A stretch of DNA of 64,000 bases, from positions 467,377-531,376 of the forward strand of contig VZTG01001554.1 in NCBI GenBank assembly GCA_013397845.1, in the 5' to 3' direction. Below, piece by piece: positions 49,401 to 61,760 of the stretch. The notes beneath the pieces were generated by a model. That model was given only the letters and a program-made list of their open reading frames with translations. It was not told where the DNA came from and searched no databases. The stretch's first letter is position 1. Each line of letters opens with the position of its first letter. The stretch comes from Melanocharis versteri. Lineage: Eukaryota > Chordata > Aves > Passeriformes > Melanocharitidae. A program made the translations under genes and the position numbers.

Positions 49401-52400
49401 CTACTAGGTTTGCTATTGGAGTCCGAAGCAGCTCCCGGTTAAACCGGCGTGGTTCGGGCGCTGCTGCTGCCGCTGGCCTGGCTGCAGCGCGGTGAAAGCC
49501 GCCAGCCGCTCCCCGCCTTCACCTGCTGCCGTGCTGGTGCTGCTCACGGCTCCGCTGCCCCTTGGCTTAGAGGCTGTCCGACATTTGAGCTTCGCTTGAA
49601 GGTGAAACATGCTGTCAGGCCAAGGAAGTCCCGGACTGGAGCCGGAATTTGGAAACATTTGTGTCAGGTTCAGCCCTCCAGGGCCAGGAGCCAGCTCCAT
49701 AGGCGGTCCTGCTGTGCCAGGCTGGCACACTGAGGTTCCTTCCTGGGCTCAGCAGCATCTCAGCCTGGCTGCACTTCCCTGAAGCAGAACCAAATTCTCC
49801 CCACTGTACAGACTCAGCAAGTTATGGTTCAAGTAATTTTCCTCCTGGCTGTGTGAATGAGAGCAAAGCTGTTGTGTTGCTGCCACGAAGTCTCCTGTGC
49901 CAAGGAAAGGCTTTTCAGGCTGATGCTCTGGTGTGTGCTCATGTGTATGCACAGGGGAGAAAGATGCTCTCTCTAGTCCCTGCTTTAGGGGGAGGTGACA
50001 TGAAATTGTTTATTTGGAGCAGCCTTTGCACTGCTGATATCATCACATAGTGCAGTTTGTGTGCTTGGGTGGGAATAGGGAGGGGCACATGTACAAAGAA
50101 TAGATATTAATTTGGGTAGAAAAAAGAGCTGCATTGGAGAAATGTCCTCCGTCCCTTTCCCCACTGGCGTTTACAGGAGTTGCACTTGTTTGCTGTCCCA
50201 GGTACCAGAAGAGATGAGGTGCTGCTCTCATGCGTGTCTGTTTTGTGCCTTTCTCCTCCATGATCTCATGTCTGAATCAAAGCTTGCCTACAGGTGGTGA
50301 TTGAGCCCAAAAAAGCTCATCACTTACCAAACAACCGTCTGCAGTTATTTGTTTGTCCTCTGTAGCCAGCTTAGTTACTTATTGATATCAAATATTTGTC
50401 TCACCATGTTGTAATGAAAAGGAAGAGATAAAAGCCTTGTTCTTGCTTGAAGTGCCAAATTAGCTAAGAATGGTGACACTCTGCTGCTATTCTCTTGTGT
50501 GCTCAGATAGAAAGGCATAAACCATTGCTCTTTATACACTGGGGTAGCTTGTTACCCTGGGACAAGGCTGGTTCGAATGCTTGAACTGTGAGCCAGAAGC
50601 ATTTTAAGGATTTACTAGACGGTTAAAATACAGGAGATGCTGCCTCGTGCATTGGGCATTGCTCCAGGAACCAGGATGAAGGAAACATTTCCTCCAGGGT
50701 AGCTGCAGTGAAGCCTAAAGCCAGCAACAAGGCCAGGGGTTTGCTTTCAGAAATCTAGTCCTAAGGCACTTGTAGAACATCCTGAAAGAACAAATCCCCA
50801 CTGTCTGAGCAAGGCAGCACAGGTTCTGTGGTGGGAGTACAGAGTCAGTGCCTGCTCTTGCCAGGAGCCTGCGTGGTGTGGTGCAGCCACTGCATCTCGG
50901 CATCTTCTGGGGGTGCAGGCAGGGGCTCCAGGCAGTCTGGGTGCACAAGTTTCTAGTTTGGGTCCTCCTGCAAGCCAGTGTTTGAAACCCCCAGGGATTT
51001 TGTGTGTGTGTAAATGTGCCTTGTAAAATGATGTCCGCAGACATTCTAAGCAGAACACAGCATTTTGATGGAAGCCACGGCTCGAATCAAAACCACCTCA
51101 TTTCCCTCCAAACCCTGTATCCCCATTAGACTTGTCTGGATCCCATTTGAAATGTGTTAATCAGAGAAAAATGACATATGCCTCTACTCTGAGGTCTGTA
51201 TAAATTTAGTGTGACATTGAGAGAGACCCAATGCTCCATTCTTCATCAGGCCTGTGCTCCTGCTGTAAATGCAGGGAGATTGGAGATTCTCTTTAAATAG
51301 GAGTACATGTAATACTGGAAATATTTTCTTACAGGTGTGAGAGAACTGTCAGTCATGAAAAGCCAGGCTTCTGTTCCTCAGGGTCTTGGGTAGAGGCAGC
51401 CTCCCACTCGGGAGGTTTGTTCTCTGACTTTGCCTAACTATTCCTGAGGCAGAACTGTTCTTGGGAACAAGGTGCTCGGATCAGGCTGTGATTGCTAGAA
51501 GAGGGCTCGCTGCATCCTGTTGGTAGTAGTCCTGCAATATTTGATGGGATTATTTTTCTTCTGGATGCCGAAAGAACTGGCTTTTTGTGCAATTTGAGCT
51601 CTCACATTACGAAAGATATTTCTAATCTTTGTGGTTTTCTGAGAACATTTTAAAACATGAAATGAATTCAGCTAATGGACCAGAAACCAGAAGGCAAAGA
51701 AAGAGAAAACAAAGTATATCTCTCCTCTCCATCATGTGGCTGGTTTGGGGAGGAAGAATGAGTCACTATTTTTTAGCACATAAAGGTAGCTGTGATTACC
51801 TCTGTTCCAAACCTGCTGATATACAGAGAAAAAAGGAGCTGCACTGAGCACTTGCCCAGGCTCTGTGGCACTGATCTGCCCTCCCCTGGGAGGTGAGGAC
51901 ACTGGCAGTGTCGCAGCAAGAGGTGGGAGAAGAGACCATGCTCAGGAACTGCTGGCCGTGCCGCTGTCCCTGGGCCGGAGTCCTGTGGCCACTCCCCACG
52001 TGTGGAGCAGCGCTGAGCTCTGCACCCCTCCTGTGCCCGAACCCCCGCGCTGCGCCTGCTCCTGGCTCGGGCCTCCTGCTCACCCTGTCTAACCTACTTA
52101 GGAGTCACTAAATTGGAAGAAATTCACATGTTGAGTAGTTTAAGACTCAGGTCTCTCGTTTTAATTACTTTCTGTTAGTCAAAATTATCTTGCCTTTTGA
52201 GGCCGATAAAATCAGGGCTAAGACAGATACATAGGAAGAGCAAGCTTTTAAAGTTAGAGCACACGTCGTTTGTTCAGTATGAGCTCCCCCTGGAACTGAG
52301 AGCTGGAAGAATCCTGCTGGGCTGGAAAACAGTGGTTCGTCAGGATAACTGTAGAGCTGGGGAGAAGACAGAGGGTGAGGCTTCATGTCTGCTCTGTTTA

Positions 52401-52914
52401 CAGCCAGGCGCGGGGGCAGAATGGCTTTCCCTCTCCTGGGGTTTAGTGGCTGAATAAGCTGCACTTTCCTAGTAAGGGGCTTTGTTCGTCAAGGCAGAAG
52501 GAATCCTTTAAGGCCCTTTTCTTGGACTTGGAGAAAGGTCCCAGCCAGCCCAGAGCTGAATCAGCATTTTAGGTTGTAGTTTCCAGATTCATCAACTTCT
52601 TCTTTAATTCTTCGCACTCACAGTTATAATTTCTAAAATCCTGCCAGTTCACAATCTCCACCTCTGAGATCCCTATTATCCCTGTTGTGCAATTACTGTG
52701 GATCAGAGTTGAATCTATTTTTACTCTCTTGTTTTTCCCTTCAGTTTGTAATGCCTCTGGGAGTTAGTTCTGGGAAGAATCTGCTTTGGTTTTAAGCTCT
52801 ATGGTGCCGCCTCCTCTCCCATTATCACTCTCCGGTTTCAATGGCCCCATTGTGCTGTCTGTACCGGCACTTTGTTTGCTTTGAAGTGTGGGTAAGAAGT
52901 TGCTCCGTCCCTCC

Positions 52915-53105
52915 AGTTTTATTCTGTCGCTCTCGGCACTGACCTTCCTGCCGGGAGCTGTTTGGCGGAGCGGCCGTCCCTCCTGCGCACCTGAGAGCCC
53001 TCCAGGGCAGGTGCGGGCTGCCGAGGCTTTCCCTGCGCCGGCTTTGCCGTGCTCTGCTCCTTCTTCCTTGGCTCGGAGGAGTCGGGGATCCCGTCGATCC
53101 CATGC
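52915..53105. promoter_or_regulatory. Orphan CpG-rich patch
   Basis: About seventeen CpG in 190 bp, including GGCGGAGCGGCCG and a CCCGTCGATCCC end, set in AT-richer DNA. No exon is recognised. Possible distal promoter or enhancer island. Confidence 0.4.
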
Positions 53106-53632
53106 TTTTAGTACTTTGACAATGAGACTTTTTCCTTGTGAAATTTTGGCTTCTGCCACTGATCGAGAGAGACAAGAAAAATATTCTGATGATGCAAAAA
53201 ATGCTGTAAAGTAGAATTGTTCTAATGTAATTTCTGACTGCATTAAACTCTTTCCATTGTGCATTTCTCAGGCTTTATTGAATCCCAGCCAACTTCCTTC
53301 AGCTTTGTCTCATTTCCCTTCAAAGTTGGCCTTTCTCAGCTCCAAGATATTTGTGTTGCTGCCCTTTCTGCAGACCCTCATCTGCATTTCAAACCTGGTG
53401 AGAGATTACCATCCCTGTATCTTAGGTATCTCTGTAGTCATTTAGTACACCTGGCTCACATCCAGCCCTTGGATGCAGACTTGTCTCTGATCTGGCTGAC
53501 AGTGTAAAGCAGCTGCTCTCCTGTACTATCCCCAGGAGCACAGGCCCTTCCGTAAGTGTCCTGTTGTTTCCCAAATGAAGTAAAATCCCCCCTGGACCAC
53601 ACTGCTTGCCCTGTTGACAGACCTCCCAAGTC

Positions 53633-53665
53633 TTTTCCCTTCCCTTCCCTTCCCTTTCCTTTTCT
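53633..53665. repeat. (TTCCC)n microsatellite
   Basis: Five or so TTCCC units followed by degenerate TTTCC/TTTTC units; a polypyrimidine tract on +. Confidence 0.9.
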
Positions 53666-56600
53666 TACCCAGCCACAGTCGCGCTGTTTGGTGCTCTCCT
53701 CGGTGGCTGTAGCTCTGTGCCCATGTGTTTGGCTGCAGCTGTGGGCAGGTCCCAGGGTGGTGAGTGCTCTGCTGGGGCACGGGGACAGGCCAGGGATGAG
53801 GCTTTGTGTAGGCAGGCACTTGGATGTGCTTCTGATGAATATTTAAGATCTCACCGTGAGCACTGGGCTAATGAATTGCGGTTCTAGCATTTGCTGAAGA
53901 AGTGCCACAAACGTAATGGGGACAAAATTTGCTTAAAATTTGTTTTTAACATCTGTGGCATTTTTCTCTCAGTTTACTCAGCTCTGTTTTTCTCTGCATC
54001 TTATTTACTTTGGACTGTGAAGCTGCAGTAGTTATTTTAACTTTTTTTGTTGTTTGTTTTGAATAAATTTTCTTTTACTATTCTGGAGAAAGAATGGTGC
54101 CACAAACTGTTTGCCTTACTTCCAGGAGACATTATATTATTAATGCTTTATAAAACTTTTGCTTTTTATTGGTTTTATTTCTACTAAAGCTTGGACTTGA
54201 AGCCCACAGTCACTGTTCCGAAAAGGGGTATTAGCTGTGACCCATATGTACTGTGCAGAATTTAAGGGTGGGATTAGATGGGAAGAGTTTTCGGTATACT
54301 CTGAGTGCACAAATCCTGCAAAGCTCTCATGGTGCTGATCTCTCCCTGGATGACTCCGTGGCAGAATTTCTCTCAGCCTGCCCTGAAGGCCCATTCCTGA
54401 GCTGGTCAGATCTCTGCCCTGTGCTCAGGCTGCCGGGGGTGGCAGCGTCCCATCCCCCTGAACTTGTCTCACAAAGCGGTTCTCAATCGAACAGCGTTAG
54501 CCCACGTGATGGGTGAATCCAGGTCAGAGAGCATGGTCCCTTCACATCTGCTCCATGCTTGCTGCTGACATTTTCATTCAGCCTGCCTGTACTGGGCAGT
54601 GATGGAGGTCTGTGAAGGGGGGACAGAAACATCTTTCTGCTGGGGGAGGACAATGGCAGGACCTCCCAGTAACTGCAGCTGTGTCGGGGCTCTGAATACA
54701 ACGGGCCACTCTTGGCAGTGCTACTGAGGTCTGGCTCTTGGAAAGCAGCACTGTGATTCAGCTGTCACTCAGCTCCCAGCAAAGGGAGCTTTGAAAAGGC
54801 GCCTCTGCTGCTCTCCTGGAGTAGCAAATATTTCCTAGGCCTGTGCTGCTGAATGGGAGAGATTGCCATTGTCCTCCTTCCCCTCTCAGGCTTGCTGGGC
54901 TTGCTCTAAATGGGCCTTTTGCAAGGGAACAATAAGCCCAGCGAAGGGTCCAGGTTGCACATGTCTGAGCAGTGAGAACACTCGAGCACTTGTTCATTGG
55001 CTCCTGTGATGTGAAAAGCTGTGCTGCCAACAGGGCAGGGGGTTTTCCAGCCACAGCTGTGGTTTGTTTTCTCTCTCAGGTTGTGCTGCTCTGGGTGTAC
55101 ATCTGCATGTTTCAACTAATTTCCTAGAAAATATTTTCACCCCTAGATTTACACTGGCCTTAGAAATCTGTTTCCTTTTGCAGCTGGAGCTCCATGGTGA
55201 GTTTGCAGTGAAATCCACCAGGCAGGTGGGACCTGAGTTCACATGGCTCTGCTCTGATAAACTTTAACTTACGTTTTGTAGAGTATCCCCAAACTTGTAT
55301 TGCCTTGAGGTTTTGTGGCAAAACCACACGCACCTCTCTGATTCAAACCTGGCTGAAAAGCCACGGCTTGGACTGACGTTCACCATGAACTTCAGGGCTA
55401 GAAGATGTTGCTCTCGGGAATCTGTATGGAGACAAAGGTACAATTTTCTGCCTGGACCATGGAACATTTTCCAGTTTTCCTCTGACCTTCTCATGAAACT
55501 TCCAGTGTCACAGAATTACATGCTGCTTTTCTATACAACTGGTGTTATTCCTGCCCTCTTTCCCCCTGCCGCAGCTGAAATAATGATTTTTGTGTGTGCA
55601 GCATTGATTTGCAGGAATGTTTTAGTATTCTGAAGCTTTTTTTTATTGGGAAGAAGGACTGAGTCCTACCCAAGGAAGAAATGGGTTTGGTCTCCCATTG
55701 GAAGAGTTATGCTGTAGAGTAGAATACAATAAAAACTTATCATAGGGAGACAAATATAAACATACCATGTTACAATCTGAATTTCTCATCTGAAAATCAG
55801 AAATATAGCCATAATGATCTTTGGGTCATTTAAAAAAATGTCTTTTAGTTTTTAAACCCCACCCAGATGCCAAATATAGTATAATATATTCACTTGCTCT
55901 ACCTGCAGTATTTCCTTTTTTAGGGGTCATATAGCAGTGACCTAAGAATGCCTTAAGACCAGGAACAGCATTTGGTGACTTGTGGTGTCCTTACTCCTCC
56001 GAAGTGTGGCTGACACGATGGGCTTTGTTTCCCAACATTGCCTGTGTAGATGCCTGGGGGATTGGAGAATTTTTCAGTATATATAATCTCTGCTTGCATA
56101 CTCCTACAAATCAATGTCAGCTTTTATTTAAAAACACTATCAGAAAAATTAGTTCTTTGTTCTTTTCAGACATTCTATGGTCTGATTTTCCTCCTGTGCT
56201 AGTCTTGCTCTAGTGCAATTTGCACTGCTGCTTTTCCTGATCTAGGCCTGTCTGAGTGAAAGGAGAATCAATGCTTCCTTCGCAAAGTGACTCGGACTGC
56301 AGCCTGGCCACACCACCCTGTCATCAGGAAGTTTGTAAAATTGAGATGACCGCACCCTGGCTGCGAGTCCAGGGGTTCTGCGCTGTGGTGTGTCCTCCAA
56401 ATGCCAGTGAGGAAAATCTCTTTGGAAGTTTCTGCCTTGCTCATCCCATTTACTGAAACTAAATTTCAAGAAGCTAATCGGGCAGAGAGTGCAAAGGATG
56501 AAATGTTAGAAATCAAATTAATGAAGCTGAATCACCAATTTGTGACCTAGAAGACTATTAGGAGTGATCAGAATTAATTAACTCTCCTTTGCGATGCTTC

Positions 56601-57559
56601 AAAGGAAGGCAGCGAGCACGGAGACAAAGGACATGGATGGGATGTGACTACCTGGGCCGGCTGAGGCAGTGCAGTCGGGCTGGCCCCTGCCGGGCTCCAG
56701 CGGCCACTCATGGAGCACAGTTAGCAGAAGAGGGCGAGAGACTTGCCGTGGTCCCTTCCTGTGTCCTACTCATCCAGGTTCCTGCTTGTTCAGGGACAGG
56801 TGGATGGAGCTGTGAGGAAGCAGCCATCCTGTTGTTTGTCATGGAAGTGCAGGGGAGTCTAAGGGACTGAACGGGATTTTGAATTTTCTGGTAGAACGGT
56901 ACTGACAATTACCAGGAAAGGTCTCATCACTGCTCCCATTCTATGAATTTGTTTCTTTGGCTCAGGCTCTGTTTGCAGGTTAAAGTTGGAGGTATCTGAT
57001 GGAAGGTGGCCACCTCACATTCTTGGAAGCCTGGCAGCAACCACCAGAGGCAGAGAAACCATGACACAAAATCTTACTGGTATTTTCCTGGATTAATCAA
57101 AGCTAGGATAGAGTCCTAAACACTTCTAGGAAAAGATGATACATGTATTAAGTTGTAGCTTCTTTTCTTTTCTTTCAAAGGTCAGAGTTTTAGACAGCTC
57201 TGGCTGATAGTTGCCAAAATAAATTGGTCATTTGGGATACTCAGTGGTACAAAGTCAACTTCTTACTGAAGTGAAAGGTAATACCTGCTTTAGTAATATT
57301 TGGGAATTTTCAAGGAAGTGAATATTTTCCTCACCATTCTTTTGGGGACAAATATGGAGAAAGAAGATATGTAATCATAATTATTTTCACTAACCAGAAC
57401 TGCAGTGTTTCTTCTTGCATCAATAAATTCTTTTCATACTTTAAACTGCCCATGGGAGGAAGAATTGGGGAAGAGATGGCTGCAGTTTCTTGAATAATGC
57501 ATTGTTTAGTAAATGGACTGTCCGATCAGGAAATAGTCCTCTGAATATGATCAACATCG

Positions 57560-57960
57560 ACATTGCTGGCTGGACAGCTTACAAAGGAGCATTTTGAAAT
57601 TAATTTGATGATTATGAAAATGTCTTGGATCCTTTGCTGAAGGCTAAATAAACACAATTAAAATATTCTTAGTTTTCAATGTGCTTTGTTCAGTTCATTA
57701 AGTGTAACTAGAGCTTCCAGTTATCTGCATTTAGTTTTTCAAAAAATTGGAGGGTATTTTTAGAGCAATGTAAAGCTTATTGCTAATTACACCTGGGGGG
57801 AAATCTCATTAGATATTCATTTGCTTTCAGAGCTTAAAACAATTCTAATGAGCTGCATTAGTTGTGATAACACTGACTGACTCTCTCGTCTGCTCCCCCT
57901 GGCTTGTCTGAAACAAACAAAGATTCTGTGGAGCCTGGAGCTCAGCTAATGTGACCTTGG
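57560..57960. promoter_or_regulatory. Candidate developmental enhancer with homeodomain/E-box composite
   Basis: About ten TAAT/ATTA cores occur within 270 bp. TAATTA (57784-57789) abuts CACCTG (57790-57795), a homeodomain core joined to an E-box. Downstream, AACAAAG near 57917-57923 is a SOX-type word. The block is AT-rich, unique and frameless. An enhancer of LHX2 or the neighbouring gene is inferred; only the motifs are visible. Confidence 0.4.
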
Positions 57961-59639
57961 CTATCTTTGGGGCCGAGGGGAAAGAGGCACAGTGCAGAGG
58001 ACAAGAAGAGTCTGCTGCAGTCAGGAACTGGAGCTGAGGCGGCAGATGACCTCACAGCCAGGACGCCGGAGCAGGGGAGATGCCTTGTCCTGTCCCTGCT
58101 GCAGCCCTGGCTGTGCTGGCCAGGGCCAGTCCCCCTTTCCAGCCCTTCCTGCCACCTCTGCTGGACTGATGGCTTAAGGTCTCCTCAAGGACCTAAGAGG
58201 CAGCCTGGAAAGCACCCGTGAGAGGCATTACCAACTTTCTTCCCTACAGAATGAACCATCCCCTAGGCCATGCCTGGCCAGGTGGGTGCAGCTGGGCTGG
58301 GGAGCCCTTGGACTCAGAAGAATTCAGGAAAACCCAGAGGAACAGCTGTTTTTCCTCTTCACATAGCTTCTGCTCACCGTAGCCCGCAGTGTAAAGCTTT
58401 GTCAGCCAGCTTGTCTGCTGGGACAATGCCATGAAGAGCGACAAGCTTGTTTCTCAGTCCTCTGCTCCACCAGCTGCCAGAAGAATTGCTGCTTTGTCTC
58501 TGTTTCGCCTGGAGATTGGAAGGGTTTGTGGCGAGGAACCGTCTCTGCCTTGGATGACCTAAACACAGGACAGTGAAAGAGAAGCTGAAGGGAAGAGTTG
58601 CCTTGCCTTGCCTTGCCTTGGTGGGAAGAACATGGAAGTCAGGCAGATAGAGCAGAACCGTTTTTACTTCTCCCTACACCAATACATTTTGGATGAACTG
58701 GGCAGCCTGTGAAAAGTTCAGCCCTTGCTGGACTTAGAAATTATTTAAAGCTGGTCTTTCTATCGCTTCACACTGAGCACCAGCAATGACTCAAACTCAA
58801 AAACAACTGCCCAAATTAAGTGTGGATGTTGCTCCTTTTTGTTTTACAAATGTAGCATCTTTGTCCAAGGCAATGAGAACATACAGAGAAAACAAACTGC
58901 AGCCACTCCCAAGATGGACTGTAACAAGCCCATGAAACTGTGGGAATGTGTTTAAATCAGCTCTTTCTAATAATGCAAAACAACCTAGTGGCCTGGGAAA
59001 AAACCTGTTTATGTGGCTCTGTAAGCAGCATAAGACATTCATCTCCTCGGTGGCGTGCGAGGAAGGAAGCTGCTTGTGCACACACAGGTATCTCAATAAG
59101 TGGCATGGCAGAAAGGTGACTGTGAGTCGAGACACTCCTTGGAGACCAGGGAGACTCAATGTGGGTGTAAAGTGGCACATTGAGACAGGTTTACTGCTGC
59201 TTCTGGGAGAGGCTATGAATTGAGCGGCAGGTAATGGTGTAGGAATGATCACACAAGGAGCAGGATATATGGGATTCTTTGGTAATTGGGGACATTTTGG
59301 CATTGGAGCTGAGCAGGTGAGAACAAGCTGCCAGAGTCTGCTCATCAGCAGGAAGAAAAGGGCTGTCTGCAAAGACAGAAACTAATTTTGTTTTAATCTA
59401 TTGGTTGTAGAGTAGAGAAAAGGCAAGTAGAAATGTCAGGCTTGGCTACTGGCAGAGAGAATACACCTGAGTCAGAGAGCTGCCTGGACCAAAGTTGTAA
59501 GTAGAAAGGTGGAAACCAGACTTTATTCCTCAAAGGATAAGAGAGCACAGAAAACGAAGCTTTCAGGGAGCTGGAGGGTGTGAAGTGGATGGTTGGTACC
59601 AAACCCCCTACTCCATGGCTCTCTTATTAAAGAGGTTAA
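57961..59639. other. Non-coding DNA, no gene seen
   Basis: Mixed DNA with a short CCTTG microsatellite at 58601-58620. The 191-codon frame on the - strand (58797-59372) has no recognisable motif, and one frame of that length is expected by chance in 64 kb. Confidence 0.5.
58601..58620. repeat. (CCTTG)4 microsatellite
   Basis: Four perfect CCTTG units, a polymorphic-marker-sized tract. Confidence 0.9.
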
Positions 59640-60400
59640 AGGAACTGTGGGTCTAAATTGGAAAGGTTTTCACAGGCACTTCACAGAGCTGAAGTGTTTT
59701 GCAGGAGATTCCTCAAAGGTGGAAGGCGGACAGCCTCCCACCATTATTTAAGGAACGACCCAGATGTGCACCAAGGTCTTGCAGGGAAGTTCGTTTCCCT
59801 TCAGGTGAAGACAAGTCTTAGAAAATGTTTTAATAGATGAAAGGTGGCCTGTTGAGAAACGCACAGCTTGACCAAAGATAGCCAGTATGGTTTCCGGAAA
59901 GGACCTTTTCTGCCTCGCTAACTTTTGGAAATTTCTTTTTTTAGAACATACACTCCTGTCGGCATAGACAAGAGGCTAAGCAGGAGTCAGGAGAGGCTTG
60001 GATCTTCAGACAGTGTTTGACAGGGTCCCGCGTCGGAGGTTAATGTCTAAAGGTGGGGAGTTGGAAAGGGGAAGAATTGGCTCACTGATTGAAAATTGGC
60101 CAGAGGACAGGAGCGGAGTGGGGAAAGGAGGCATAAATAGAAGCCTTTCAAGATGAAAGACAAGTTAATAAAGGAGCGTGTACTGTAGGAGACTGCACTG
60201 GCGGATCCTGGTCTTTCTGATAGTTACAGTGTATGAAAGACTTGGCTGAGGACATAGAAAGCAAGATTTCCTAGTTTGCAGATCACATCAGCTTTGGGAA
60301 GAGTGGTGAATAATGAAGAATTCCAATACAGGCAGAGTGGAGACCACTTCTAGCCTGTGATATGATGACAAACACAGACCTAGACAGAGCAAGACATTTT
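59640..60400 (+). mobile_element. Ancient, decayed CR1/L3-type LINE fragment
   Basis: Text landmarks of the CR1-clade reverse-transcriptase region appear in order: an 'agccagtatggtttccggaaagga' equivalent at about 59880-59903 (decayed YGF-RKG motif), a 'ttgacagggtcccgcgtcgga' equivalent near 60017, and 'gtttgcagatcacatcagctttggga' near 60276-60300, followed by 'gtggtgaataatgaagaa'. The frame is broken repeatedly, so there is no functional enzyme. It is clearly more diverged than the CR1 tails elsewhere in the window, hence older. Limits are approximate. Confidence 0.65.
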
Positions 60401-61439
60401 ACAGCAACATATTGGGTTACTGGTATCTAACTTCTTTTTAAAGAGTCTGGGATGGTCATTGGTTTTAATACTTCCCAGTAGGCTTTATTTCTTGCCAAGC
60501 TGCTGGAAGAGGCTCACTGAGAGTCTGCTTGTGTACATCATAAATTTTATTTTCTGTTTTGGCTGGTAGAACTCGTGATAGAACAACTGCATATGTTTGA
60601 AAGGGCAAAAGCATCTTGAATTGAAAAGGGCAGAAAGTAGGACTGAGTGAACTGGTTTAGAAGGAATATACAGAGGGTTCTTTCAGGTTCAGCCCAAAGG
60701 TCAGAACAGCTCAATGACCTTGGAGAATAAACCAAATCCACCAAACCCACGCATATAGTAAAACCCATCTACGTCAAAATGGAAGTGGCGTCTTTCCAGT
60801 ATGTCTCATTCCTGCAGTGATGAACAACACTAGCCAAGATGAAGCCTTTTAGGAGTAAGATGATTATTCTTCAGTCACACTGCACAGCTGGGAAGGTTAT
60901 TCACGTGTCTATACATAGCCAAAAGGAGCCTGGTTGACACTGAGGGAGCAGATCTGACAACTGGTCTGTCTTGGCTCTCTTGAATTCAGAGGATCAATGA
61001 CATTTTCCACTGTCTCAGGGTAAATACTGTGGTGGTGGAGGGAAGAGGTGTCTGCGCTAGTGCTTAAGTTTCTCTAAGTCAGCTTCAGGTGTTTAGAAAG
61101 AACTGTTGAAAGAAGGGGATTTTTGGAAGCCAAGTGCTGCGATGAAAGGCAGCCACCTGCAGCCGGGCTGAACGTCACCTTGGTGCCTCTGCCAAGGCGA
61201 TGGACACCAAGGTCCCCAGCCTGAGCTGGGGCCTGTTTGGAGATTGCTGACATCAGCTACATAAAAGCACTGAGCTTGTGGAGTGAGATGGAGTTCAACT
61301 GTCTGAATATGGCACAGAGGCTCTCCTTGAGATGCTTCGGAGCTTCTCCCAAAATGTCTGTTTTGAAAGTTAAACCTCTAAGTGTTTTACATCAATAGTG
61401 AAAGTGTCCTCACTGGGGACTTTCCCTAGACCTACTCCT

Positions 61440-61760
61440 CAGTGATTTATTTCTTGTCCTCCAACTAGGCTTGTGTAAATTCCTTAGGTTATTTTTTGGG
61501 TACTAATTAACTGTGCAGTAGAAATCATATTATACAACTGGTAATGAGCAAAATCTCAGACACACTTATACACCAACCAAACCTTGGAAAATTGTAATTA
61601 GCTCAAGACTTGATACTCCCTTATTCTGCATTTCATTTTTTTTTTCCTGAGGAAAAAAAAGCCCTACATAATGAGCTCTTTGAACCTAAATCAAACAACA
61701 TTTTCAGTGGGGACAGGTAATGAAATGTTAGTCAAACCCATTGCAATGGGCAGATCAATC
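61440..61760. promoter_or_regulatory. Candidate conserved block with two TAATTA sites
   Basis: TAATTA at 61504-61509 and again at 61595-61600, about 90 bp apart, in AT-rich non-repetitive DNA. Repeated LIM-homeodomain-type cores in the flank of a LIM-homeobox gene make an enhancer plausible; this is inference. Confidence 0.25.

Larger units (their letters stand above)
49401..57559. other. Non-coding DNA, no gene seen
   Basis: Includes a CpG-rich stretch just after the CTCF motif (49420-49570), another at 52915-53105 and a TTCCC microsatellite at 53633-53665. Frames such as 50715-51044 or 52764-53264 on the - strand overlap GC-rich DNA and show no domain. No repeat family was recognised. Confidence 0.5.

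Noticed and set aside
58797..59372. 191-codon open frame on the - strand
   Set aside because: No recognisable motif, and about one frame of this length is expected by chance in 64 kb of this composition.
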